Of a stretch of 19,156 nucleotides of DNA, positions 1 through 6,909 are shown piece by piece. How positions within the stretch are numbered: position 1 is the stretch's first letter; each line of letters starts with the position of its first letter. This DNA comes from Candidatus Rifleibacteriota bacterium (GTDB lineage: Bacteria; Riflebacteria; Ozemobacteria; Ozemobacterales; Ozemobacteraceae): positions 1 through 19,156 of the forward strand of contig JAKQOH010000090.1 in NCBI GenBank assembly GCA_029565415.1, in the 5' to 3' direction. Position numbers and translations under genes: made by a program. The notes beneath the pieces are model-generated. The model ran no database searches and was not told the origin of the DNA. It saw only the letters and a list, made by a program, of their open reading frames with translations.

Positions 1-1730
1 ACCTGCACGAAGTGAAGATTCCTGCGCAGGCCACGAGCAAGATCAAGCGCAAGGCGGCCGTTTCCGCCGAAGCCCCGAAGTTCGTCCAGGAAGTGCTCGC
101 CCCGATGATGATCGGCAAGGGCGATGAGCTGCCGGTTTCGAAGATGCCCATCGACGGCGTCTTCCCGTCGGGCACCACCCAGTGGGAAAAACGCAATATC
201 ACGAACTATATTCCCGCCTGGGACGAAAAGACCTGCATCCAGTGCGGCATGTGCTCGCTCGTCTGCCCCCACGCCGCGATCCGCGTGAAGGCGTATGATG
301 CGAAACACCTCACCAACGCTCCGAAGACCTTCAAGTCCGTCGACGCGAAGGGGATCAAGGACATGAAGTTCACGGTCCAGGTCGCCCCCGAGGACTGCAC
401 GGGCTGCGCCACCTGCGTCTACATCTGCCCGGCCCACCAGAAGGACGCCGCGGGCCAGAAGCTCGAGACCAAGGCGATCAATATGGTTCCGCAGCCGCCG
501 CTGCGCGAGGCCGAGGCCGCCAACTTCAAGCACTTCCTCGGCATCCCAGATCCCGATCTGACCGTCGCCAATCCCGCCACGATCAAGGGTTCCCAGTTCG
601 CGAAGCCGCTGTTCGAATTCTCCGGCGCCTGCGCCGGCTGCGGCGAGACGGCCTACATCAAGCTGCTCACCCAGCTCTACGGAGACCACCTGATGATCGC
701 GAATGCGACGGGCTGCAGCTCGATCTACGGCGGCAACATGCCGACCACCCCCTACTGCAGCCGCGCCGACGGCCGCGGCCCGGCATGGGCCAACAGCCTG
801 TTCGAGGACAACGCCGAGTTCGGCATGGGCATGCGGGTCGCCGTCGACAAGATGCGCGGCGAAGCGCTGGAGCTCCTCGACAAGGTGCTCGCCGGCAGTT
901 GCTCCTGCAAGGGCGATTCGATCTTCGAGACCGTGAAGAACGCCGACCAGTCCACCCAGGCCGGCATCGAACAGCAGCGCGCCAACGTCGCCAAGATGAA
1001 GGAATCGCTGAAGAAATGCACCGATGCCGACTGCAAGCGGCTGCTGGAAAAGGCCGACTACCTGGTCAAGCGCTCCGTCTGGATCATCGGCGGCGACGGC
1101 TGGGCCTATGACATCGGCTACGGCGGTCTCGACCACGTTCTGGCCTCCGGCCGGAACGTCAAGATCCTCGTGCTCGACACCGAAGTGTATTCGAACACCG
1201 GCGGCCAGATGAGCAAGTCCACGCCGAAGGGCGCGGTCGCGAAGTTTGCCGCCGGCGGCAAGCCGCTGCCCAAGAAGGATCTCGCGATGATCGCCATGTC
1301 CTACGGCAACATCTACGTCGCGAAGATCGCCCTGGGCGCCAACCAGGCCCAGGCCCTCAAGGCGATCGCCGAAGCCGAGGCGTATGACGGCCCCGCTCTG
1401 GTCATGTGTTACTCGCACTGCATCGCCCACGGCATCGACATGAGCAAGGGTCTCGGCGAGCAGAAGAAAGCCGTCGAAGCCGGTCACTGGCCGCTGATCC
1501 GGTTCAACCCGAACCTGATCCTCGAAGGCAAGAACCCGCTGCAGATCGACTCCAAGGATCCGACCCTGCCGCTGGCCGACTACGTCTACGGCGAGAACCG
1601 GTATCGCTCGCTCAAGAGCGCGAAGCCCGATGCCTCGAAGGCCCTCATCGACGCCTCCCAGAAGGACGTCACCCTCCGGTTCCACCTCTACAAGTCCCTG
1701 GCCGCGATCCCGATGCCCGAGAAGAAGTAA
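1..1730 (+). CDS. nifJ: Pyruvate:ferredoxin (flavodoxin) oxidoreductase, C-terminal half (5' partial)
   Basis: Single-chain PFOR oxidises pyruvate and CoA to acetyl-CoA and CO2, passing electrons to ferredoxin or flavodoxin in the cytoplasm. The reading frame is already open at base 3 (Leu-His-Glu before the GTG at 12), so the gene begins outside the window; about 575 of the usual 1170-1200 residues are present. Numbering from base 12, an EKR-type linker region comes first. Two 4Fe-4S motifs follow: CIQCGMCSLVCP with Cys 75/78/81/85 and CTGCATCVYICP with Cys 129/132/135/139. The thiamine-diphosphate domain starts near residue 200 with the proximal-cluster cysteines C207 and C210 and a further Cys in NATGCSS. 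GDG at 361-363 and SNTGGQ near 394 form the TPP/Mg site. The gene ends at TAA 1728-1730 before a strong terminator. Identity is certain; the missing half would hold the pyruvate-binding and CoA domains. Confidence 0.95.
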   Translation, partial: LHEVKIPAQATSKIKRKAAVSAEAPKFVQEVLAPMMIGKGDELPVSKMPIDGVFPSGTTQWEKRNITNYIPAWDEKTCIQCGMCSLVCPHAAIRVKAYDAKHLTNAPKTFKSVDAKGIKDMKFTVQVAPEDCTGCATCVYICPAHQKDAAGQKLETKAINMVPQPPLREAEAANFKHFLGIPDPDLTVANPATIKGSQFAKPLFEFSGACAGCGETAYIKLLTQLYGDHLMIANATGCSSIYGGNMPTTPYCSRADGRGPAWANSLFEDNAEFGMGMRVAVDKMRGEALELLDKVLAGSCSCKGDSIFETVKNADQSTQAGIEQQRANVAKMKESLKKCTDADCKRLLEKADYLVKRSVWIIGGDGWAYDIGYGGLDHVLASGRNVKILVLDTEVYSNTGGQMSKSTPKGAVAKFAAGGKPLPKKDLAMIAMSYGNIYVAKIALGANQAQALKAIAEAEAYDGPALVMCYSHCIAHGIDMSKGLGEQKKAVEAGHWPLIRFNPNLILEGKNPLQIDSKDPTLPLADYVYGENRYRSLKSAKPDASKALIDASQKDVTLRFHLYKSLAAIPMPEKK

Positions 1731-1750
1731 TCCCAACCACCGTGTCCGCA

Positions 1751-1786
1751 CCCCGGGCGGAGCCGCAAGGCCCCGCCCGGGGTTTT
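1751..1786 (+). terminator. Rho-independent terminator of the PFOR gene
   Basis: Arms CCCCGGGCGG (1751-1760) and CCGCCCGGGG (1773-1782) are perfect 10-bp complements. Inside them a further GCC/GGC stem closes a GCAA tetraloop after one A/C mismatch. TTTT follows at 1783-1786. It lies 20 bases after the stop codon. Confidence 0.9.
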
Positions 1787-1837
1787 CCTTTCTCCGGCCG
1801 GGGAACGAATTTCATGGAATCCGCCCCGGACCGCGCG

Positions 1838-1843
1838 TATACT
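1838..1843 (+). promoter_or_regulatory. Possible -10 element for the GT-C/ubiB-like operon
   Basis: TATACT matches the sigma-70 -10 consensus at five of six bases and lies 83 bases upstream of the ATG at 1927, just after the PFOR terminator. The base 17 upstream (1815-1820, TGGAAT) is only a weak -35, so the call rests mainly on the -10 and on position. Confidence 0.35.
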
Positions 1844-1926
1844 TTGCCTGTCGCACGCGCGCACATCACCGCGGGCGATTCGGCTCCGCAAGCCCAGAAC
1901 GAAGACACGGAGGAGTTCGGGCGCTC

Positions 1927-3528
1927 ATGCTTCCCCTCACCTGGCTGTTTCCGGGATTCGCTCTCCTGGCTCTCCTCACCGCCGCCGTCCTCGGGGTGTG
2001 CCGCCAACGGCCTGCGCAGGAACGGGTTCTGCGCAGCATCGGCCTCTTTGCCTCGGTGATGACGGCCTGCGCCGGCTTCTGGTATCTCCTTTCGATGCTC
2101 TGCTACCTGGTCCACGATGGGTATGTAGATCACATCGAGCCGTCGATTGCGGCACAGGCCCTCAACTGGCTGCACGGCGGCGAACTGTATCACGCTCCGG
2201 AAGCGGGAGAACGGTACAACCTGCCCTACGGCCCGGCCCTGTTCGCCGTCCATGCGGTTGTATTCCGCCTCCTCGGCCCGACGATGGGCGTCTCGAAAGT
2301 AGCAGGCGCAACAGCGGCCCTGCTCATTCCGCTGCTGTTCCACTGGCTGGCCCGGCGCCATGCCCCGCCGGCCATCGCCCGCCTGGGTACGGGGCTGCTG
2401 CTTCTCACCCTGCTTCTGTTCGGCCCGCTTCCGTTCGGGAACCGCGCGGATCCTCTCATCCTGCTCTGCGTCACCATCGCCCTCGTGGCACAGGAGCTGC
2501 CCTCCCCGGCAGGGCGCTTCGGGATCTGCTCGCTCGCGCTGGGCGCGGCGATCAGCCTCAAGCTCCATGCGATTCTCTACTTCATCCCCCTCTTCGCCCT
2601 CCGCTCCCCGTCGGCCACAGGATGGCGGGACGCGGGAGCGCTTCCCGCAGGCCTCTGCCTTGCCGCAGCACCGTTCGCCCTGTTTCCGACGATTTCTCTT
2701 TCTCAATTCCTCTGGATTCTCGGATCCGTATCCCAGCATGGCTTTGATGGAAGCCTTGCCCTCCAGGGAGTGGGATTCGCGCTGTTTCTCGCCTCCCTGC
2801 CCCTGGCATTCGGTGGTTTACGCTTCCTGCCCCGCGCCTTTCCGATCGTTGCCGGAGTGGCCCTGGCGCCGGTCCTCATCGTCTCGATGAAAGCAGGTGC
2901 CGGGCCGGTCCATCTCCTGCCATTCCTTCCTCTTACCCTGTTCGTCGCCGTTCGGGGAATGGCGGCAACTTCCCCCCTGCATCCGACAAGCCGGCGGGGC
3001 GAGGCGGCACTCGGCCTTCTGTTCGCCTATTTTTTCACCGGAGCCGGCTTTGCGATCGTCAACCAACAGTATTTCTGGGGAATGATGCTGCAGAACATCC
3101 GCACCTCCCCGCATCAGGAGATACAAGAGATCCTCGCGGCACATCCCGGGGAGAGGGTTTCCATGGGCTACGGCAGCCGGGACCCGCTGCTCTGGCGCTC
3201 GCCGGATTACCGCCTGTCGCTCTGGCATCCCATCGTCGTGATGGCAGGACATCCGCACCTGTTCGATCTCCCGGCCATCATGGACATGAACAAGGCCGGA
3301 CTGGATATGCCCGGCGCATCGATCGATCTGATGCGGGCGGGCAGAGTGACGCTCTGGATCATTCCCCGCGGGGCGACGCCGTTCGCTCTGCACAACATCT
3401 ATGAACCCCATTCGGACCTGTTCGGCAACGCCTTCCGCGCCGCGTTTCGGCAGCACTACCGGCTCGCGACGCACACGGAGCACTTCGACCTCTGGAACTA
3501 TATCGCAAACGATTCTTTCACCCCCTGA
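1927..3528 (+). CDS. Multi-pass membrane protein, GT-C glycosyltransferase-like
   Basis: This 533-residue protein carries roughly ten hydrophobic segments from residue 3 to about 385, then a soluble C-terminal part of about 140 residues. The first extramembrane loop holds DGYVDHIEPS (D64, D68, E71), followed by an LHGGELY stretch and NLPYGP. An acidic pair in the first loop and a Gly-Tyr-rich stretch before the second membrane group are typical of GT-C enzymes that transfer sugars from polyprenyl-phosphate donors, so a role in envelope glycan or glycolipid assembly is likely. The acceptor and sugar cannot be told. The frame is open further upstream, but ATG 1927 is chosen because GGAGGAG at 1909-1915 sits 11 bases before it and the N terminus is then a clean membrane segment. 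The stop TGA overlaps the next gene's earliest ATG, so the two are co-transcribed. It could also be a non-enzymatic membrane protein of the same fold. Confidence 0.6.
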   Translation: MLPLTWLFPGFALLALLTAAVLGVCRQRPAQERVLRSIGLFASVMTACAGFWYLLSMLCYLVHDGYVDHIEPSIAAQALNWLHGGELYHAPEAGERYNLPYGPALFAVHAVVFRLLGPTMGVSKVAGATAALLIPLLFHWLARRHAPPAIARLGTGLLLLTLLLFGPLPFGNRADPLILLCVTIALVAQELPSPAGRFGICSLALGAAISLKLHAILYFIPLFALRSPSATGWRDAGALPAGLCLAAAPFALFPTISLSQFLWILGSVSQHGFDGSLALQGVGFALFLASLPLAFGGLRFLPRAFPIVAGVALAPVLIVSMKAGAGPVHLLPFLPLTLFVAVRGMAATSPLHPTSRRGEAALGLLFAYFFTGAGFAIVNQQYFWGMMLQNIRTSPHQEIQEILAAHPGERVSMGYGSRDPLLWRSPDYRLSLWHPIVVMAGHPHLFDLPAIMDMNKAGLDMPGASIDLMRAGRVTLWIIPRGATPFALHNIYEPHSDLFGNAFRAAFRQHYRLATHTEHFDLWNYIANDSFTP

Positions 3529-3542
3529 TGATGGAGGATCAC

Positions 3543-5264
3543 ATGGAAGGTCGCATTCTCGGGCAGTGGCGCCCGGTAGCCCTGGTTCTCGACATGAACA
3601 GGCTGGGCGAGATCCTGCAGGTGCTTGTCCGTCATGGGTTCAGCCCCATCGTCTCGCGGCTGCGCCGTGGCGGGGCCGATCTGGCCCGGGCCGTCTCCGG
3701 GCTGACCCCCTCCGGCGAGGCCGACATGGCGACTCAGAGCCTGCCGGAGCGCATCCGGCTCGTCTTCCAGGACCTGGGACCGACCTTCATCAAGCTCGGC
3801 CAGATCCTCAGCACCCGCTCCGATCTGATTCCCGACGAGATCGCGACGGAGTTGCAAAAGCTGCAGGACACCGTTCCGGCAGTGGATTTCGCCGATATCC
3901 GGACCGTCATCGAAGCCGATCTCGGCAAGCCTCTCCCGGAGCTTTTCGCTCAGCTCGAGGAGGAGCCGCTCGGCACGGCGTCGATCGGCCAGGTTCACGG
4001 GGCAAGGCTGCACGACGGAACGGACGTGGTGGTCAAGGTCCAGCGCCCCGGGGTCCGGCGTCTGATCGAGCGCGATCTGCATCTTCTGGCTGAGATGGCG
4101 GAGCGGGTTACCGCCCTCTGGTCCGAACTCCGGATCTACGATCTGCCGGCCATCGTCGACCAGTTCCGGCAGGCCCTGATGCGCGAGCTGGACTACACGC
4201 ACGAGCGCCGCAGCGCCCAGCGATTCGCCTCGGCGTTCCGCGACCATCCGCACATCGTCGTCCCGCGCGTTTATCCCGCCCGCTCTTCACAGCGCGTCCT
4301 GACGATGCAGCGCATCCGGGGCGTGAAGATCACCGAAGCCTCCTCACTCGGCAACGATCCGAAGCTGCTCGCCCGGACGGCGGTGGAAGCGGTTCTGACG
4401 ATGGTGTTCGAACACGGCTTCTTCCATGCCGATCCGCATCCCGGAAACATTTTCTCCCTTCCGGAAAACCGGATTGCGTTTCTGGATCTCGGCATGGTGG
4501 GCCGGCTCACCGACACGATGCGGTTCCGACTGACGGATCTGATCATCGCGCTCGTCGAAAATGACATCGACGCCGCGGCACGCGCGCTCGCAGCCCTCGG
4601 AAAGCGGGAGGTGCCGCTCGACCGGGCCCGGTTTCTGGCCGATGTCGGCGAGATCATGGACCTGGTCGTCGGTCTGCCGATCGAGGAGATCCAGCTCAGC
4701 GAGGTGATCCGGGAACTGTTCAACGGCGCACGCCGGCATCGCATCCGGATTCCTCCGGAGTGTTTCCTCATGGGCAAGGCGATGCTCACGATCGAAACCG
4801 TGGCTCACGGCCTCGACCCCGACCTGGACATCGAAGGAGCCGTCACTCCGCACATCCGGCGGCTCCTGGCCTTGCGACTCGCCCCCAAACGTCTGGGGAA
4901 GCTCGTCTGGCAGCGCCTTTCGGAAACGGCCGACGCAGCCGGAGAACTGCCCGGTCAGATCACGGACCTGCTGGAATCATTGCAGCGCGGCACCCTGACC
5001 CTCCGGGTCGAGCCTGCCCACCAGCATCGGACGATGGCCGTCATCGAACAGCTCGTGCAGAAGCTGACATTCGCCCTGATCATCGCGGCGCTGGTTCTCA
5101 GCTCAGCCGTGTTCATCACCTTTTCCGGGTTCCAGTGGCTCGTCTGGGGGATACCCGCACCGCTGTTCTTCGGCTTCGGCGGATATATAGCGGCAATTAT
5201 TCTTGCAATCGCGCTCGTCCGCCAGGCGAACCGCCCGAACGGCGGCGGCGATTCACCGTCCTGA
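3543..5264 (+). CDS. UbiB/ABC1/AarF-family atypical protein kinase-like protein
   Basis: The 573-residue product belongs to the UbiB (COQ8/ADCK) family, atypical kinases or ATPases that support isoprenoid-quinone or other lipid metabolism at the membrane. Family motifs are intact: KLGQ at 84-87, the Ala-rich-type loop GTASIGQ at 144-150, the ATP-binding Lys165 in VVVKVQRPG, ELDY at 215-218, DPHPGN at 297-302 and DLGMVG from 315. Two hydrophobic helices at the C terminus, about residues 510-565, should anchor it. In-frame ATGs occur at 3528, 3531 and 3543. I choose 3543 because GGAGG at 3533-3537 is 5 bases upstream of it, whereas the earlier ATGs overlap the previous stop without a clear ribosome site. 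It follows the GT-C-like gene by translational coupling, so both may act on a polyprenyl or lipid substrate (inference). No quinone-biosynthesis gene is visible nearby, so naming it ubiB is not safe. Confidence 0.93.
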   Translation: MEGRILGQWRPVALVLDMNRLGEILQVLVRHGFSPIVSRLRRGGADLARAVSGLTPSGEADMATQSLPERIRLVFQDLGPTFIKLGQILSTRSDLIPDEIATELQKLQDTVPAVDFADIRTVIEADLGKPLPELFAQLEEEPLGTASIGQVHGARLHDGTDVVVKVQRPGVRRLIERDLHLLAEMAERVTALWSELRIYDLPAIVDQFRQALMRELDYTHERRSAQRFASAFRDHPHIVVPRVYPARSSQRVLTMQRIRGVKITEASSLGNDPKLLARTAVEAVLTMVFEHGFFHADPHPGNIFSLPENRIAFLDLGMVGRLTDTMRFRLTDLIIALVENDIDAAARALAALGKREVPLDRARFLADVGEIMDLVVGLPIEEIQLSEVIRELFNGARRHRIRIPPECFLMGKAMLTIETVAHGLDPDLDIEGAVTPHIRRLLALRLAPKRLGKLVWQRLSETADAAGELPGQITDLLESLQRGTLTLRVEPAHQHRTMAVIEQLVQKLTFALIIAALVLSSAVFITFSGFQWLVWGIPAPLFFGFGGYIAAIILAIALVRQANRPNGGGDSPS

Positions 5265-5275
5265 GAAGAGCAACG

Positions 5276-5333
5276 AACCACAGAGACACGGAGACCGTTT
5301 CACCGCCGAGACGCCGAGGCGCAGAGGTTTTTT
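5276..5333. repeat. Degenerate CACAGAG/GACGC-type intergenic repeat
   Basis: The stretch after the ubiB-like stop repeats short units: CACAGAG (5279-5285), GACACGGAGAC, then CCGAGACGCCGAGGCGCAGAGG and a run of six T. The same unit, CACAGAG with CACGGAGA, recurs at 6560-6643 in the other spacer of this region. It has no coding sense. Confidence 0.6.
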
Positions 5334-5336
5334 CCC

Positions 5337-5356
5337 GGGCGCATCGCGATGCGCCC
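5337..5356. repeat. 20-bp perfect palindrome
   Basis: GGGCGCATCG is followed directly by its complement CGATGCGCCC, and flanking C bases extend the pattern. It lies in the convergent spacer between the ubiB-like gene and the pfkB-like gene. No T run follows, so terminator action is uncertain; it may be a REP-type element. Confidence 0.7.
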
Positions 5357-5386
5357 CCACATATTGTAGTCTCTATAACTGGCGTA

Positions 5387-5409
5387 GGGGCGGGTTTGAA
5401 ACCCGCCCC
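5387..5409. repeat. 23-bp palindrome, REP-like hairpin
   Basis: GGGGCGGGTTT (5387-5397) and AAACCCGCCCC (5399-5409) are perfect inverted repeats around a single G. It shares the outer GGGGCG/CGCCCC-like base pairing with the palindrome 30 bases upstream but has a different interior. It lies 30 bases past the stop of the minus-strand kinase gene and could also end its transcript. Confidence 0.7.
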
Positions 5410-5438
5410 GACAGATGCCTGGTGTCTATCCTCGGGGG

Positions 5439-6431
5439 TCAGATGATGAACTCGATGCCCTGGATCTTGACCTTGGACTGGGCGCCGATGCGGCGGATGA
5501 TGTTGGCGGCGAGGAAGTTGCCGATGCGCAGGCAGGTCGTGAGGGGCAGCCCCTTGAACATGCCGTAGAAGAAGCCGGCCTGGAAGTTGTCACCGGCGCC
5601 GTTCGTGTCGCGCACATCCTCGACGCGGTAGGCTGGAATGCGGGTCTCGCCCTCCGGGGTTATCGCGACGGCCCCCTGTTCGCCGAGTTTCACCACGGCC
5701 AGGTCGGTGTACTGCAGCATCCGCCGGAAGTCGGGGCCGCACAGGGCGCGGGCCTCCTCCTCGTTCGCGAACAGGATGTCGACGCGGTCGACGAGAAACT
5801 CCTCGATCCGGGCGCGGGCCGAGTTGATGACGAAGCTGTCTGCGAGGTCGAAGGAGATATGCGTCCCCACCTTGCGCGCCGTCTCGTAGGCATGCCGAGT
5901 CGAGCGGTTGATCGGGTTTTCCCCGCGCAGTTCGTAGGCCGAGAAGTGCAGATACTCCGAGTCGGCGATCAGGCTGTGGAGGATCTCGTAATCGTACAGC
6001 TTCTTGGTGACGCCGAAATCGAGGCCGAAGGTGCGCTGGCCGTCAGGGCTGATCAGGGTGTAGCAGATGCCGGAGCGGCCCCGCTTGATCGAGACGTAGG
6101 TGTCGACGTCGTTCTCGCGCAGGTTGTTGATGTAGTCGTAGCCGTAATCGTCGCTTCCGACGCAGCCGATGAAGGCGCAGCGGAGGCCGAGGTTGCTGGC
6201 GCCGTAGATGACATTGGTGGGCGATCCGCCGGGCGAGATGGTCGGCAGGTGTTTCTGGGCGATCTTCTGGAGCTTCTTCAGATTCTCGGGGGTGAGCTCG
6301 ATGCTGTTGCCTTTCGGCAGGTCGAGCGAGACCAGCTCCTCGTCCTCGACCTCGATGATGATGTCGGTCAGGGCGTCGGAAATGGCCGCGAGCTGGTATT
6401 TGCGTTGTCCCTTGGGCAGTCTGGGGGGCAT
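5439..6431 (-). CDS. PfkB-family (adenosine/ribokinase-like) carbohydrate kinase
   Basis: This 330-residue protein is a PfkB-family kinase, which phosphorylates a sugar or nucleoside hydroxyl with ATP in the cytosol. The N-terminal glycine motif GGSPTN is at 68-73, the NEEEA motif near 224, and the ATP/anion-hole signature DTNGAGD at 275-281, its last Asp being the catalytic base. The usual residue after DT is often T or V; here it is N. The layout, with AISDALTD at the N terminus and a NEEE motif, is closest to the adenosine-kinase/ribokinase branch, but the substrate cannot be assigned. A start 33 bases further upstream (6464) is open, but the Met at 6431 has GAGGTGA 5 bases upstream and fits the promoter at 6479-6507. 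The gene is monocistronic, convergent with the ubiB-like gene and divergent from glnA. Confidence 0.9.
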   Translation of the reverse strand: MPPRLPKGQRKYQLAAISDALTDIIIEVEDEELVSLDLPKGNSIELTPENLKKLQKIAQKHLPTISPGGSPTNVIYGASNLGLRCAFIGCVGSDDYGYDYINNLRENDVDTYVSIKRGRSGICYTLISPDGQRTFGLDFGVTKKLYDYEILHSLIADSEYLHFSAYELRGENPINRSTRHAYETARKVGTHISFDLADSFVINSARARIEEFLVDRVDILFANEEEARALCGPDFRRMLQYTDLAVVKLGEQGAVAITPEGETRIPAYRVEDVRDTNGAGDNFQAGFFYGMFKGLPLTTCLRIGNFLAANIIRRIGAQSKVKIQGIEFII

Positions 6432-6478
6432 CTGCGTCACCTCATGAGAAGTCGGGCCGTTCAAACCCGCGTCGGTCC

Positions 6479-6507
6479 ACGTTAGACGCCCGCCCCAGGA
6501 TTGTCAA
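6479..6507 (-). promoter_or_regulatory. Sigma-70-type promoter for the pfkB-like gene
   Basis: Read on the minus strand, a perfect TTGACA (6502-6507) is followed by a 17-base spacer and TAACGT (6479-6484), a weak -10. The expected start near 6472 gives a leader of about 40 bases to the ATG at 6431. Confidence 0.5.
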
Positions 6508-6559
6508 TGCCGGGCCGGTCAGGATGAAGGCAGGAGTTTCCCGAGACACTCAAAAAGCA

Positions 6560-6643
6560 GAGATGAATCACAGAGAACACGATGAACACAGAGGTTTCAC
6601 GGAGAAAACCATTTCTCTCCGTGAAACCTTCGTGATCTCCGCG
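6560..6643. repeat. CACAGAG intergenic repeat with 14-bp inverted repeat
   Basis: Two CACAGAG units (6569-6575 and 6587-6593) precede an inverted repeat, AGGTTTCACGGAGA (6592-6605) with TCTCCGTGAAACCT (6616-6629), around a 10-base loop. A further CGTGATCTCCGCG follows. The unit matches the element at 5276-5333, so this is a dispersed element rather than chance. Confidence 0.65.
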
Positions 6644-6740
6644 CCCGCCGTGCTTCAGCGTTCGTTCACGCAGATGCACCGGCCCTGGAGCCGGCGAGAT
6701 TCGGCCAGGGTGTTCTATAGTTTATGATTTTAATAAGCGC

Positions 6741-6759
6741 CATCTGCGTCATCTGCGGA
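6741..6759. repeat. Short tandem CATCTGCG(T/G) repeat
   Basis: CATCTGCGT and CATCTGCGG stand in tandem, followed by ATTTTTCCGGATTT. Only two copies are present; similar runs occur in intergenic DNA of many environmental genomes (recollection, not checked). Confidence 0.45.
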
Positions 6760-6802
6760 TTTTTCCGGATTTCCCAGGCGCTTCCGAGAAGGCGAAATCC
6801 CG

Positions 6803-6831
6803 TTGCCTTGGGAACGGGTCTCGGGTATCCT
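6803..6831 (+). promoter_or_regulatory. Putative sigma-70 promoter of glnA
   Basis: TTGCCT (6803-6808), a 17-base spacer and TATCCT (6826-6831) each match consensus at four of six bases. A start near 6838 leaves a leader of about 72 bases. No sigma-54 (GG-N10-GC) promoter was recognised. Confidence 0.4.
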
Positions 6832-6909
6832 TACGTGACGCGCGCGGTTCGCCGACGACGCGGCAGAAATGAGCCATGCAGGCCGTTTCCAGGGAAAGGA
6901 GACAGGGTA

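Larger units (their letters stand above)
6432..6909. other. Repeat-bearing intergenic region between pfkB-like gene and glnA
   Basis: This 478-base spacer between divergent genes has no credible gene. It holds the pfkB-like promoter (minus strand, 6479-6507), a CACAGAG repeat with a 14-bp inverted repeat (6560-6643), a small hairpin with arms CCCTGG and CCAGGG near 6683-6708, a tandem CATCTGCGT/CATCTGCGG unit (6741-6759) and a probable glnA promoter (6803-6831). The middle is AT-richer than the flanking genes. Confidence 0.7.

Noticed and set aside
12..1730. GTG at 12 as the true start of the PFOR gene
   Set aside because: The frame is open to the window edge and the protein lacks its N-terminal half, so the gene begins upstream.
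1669..2739. Minus-strand 356-residue frame opposite the GT-C-like gene
   Set aside because: Arg/Gly/Glu-rich shadow crossing the PFOR end and its terminator.
5415..6485. Plus-strand 356-residue frame opposite the pfkB-like gene
   Set aside because: Mirror of the kinase frame, rich in Val/Asp/Gly from reversed codons; the minus-strand motifs are unambiguous.
6724..6909. N-terminal extension of GlnA from ATG 6724
   Set aside because: It would cover the probable promoter and has no family similarity; the ribosome site fits ATG 6910.
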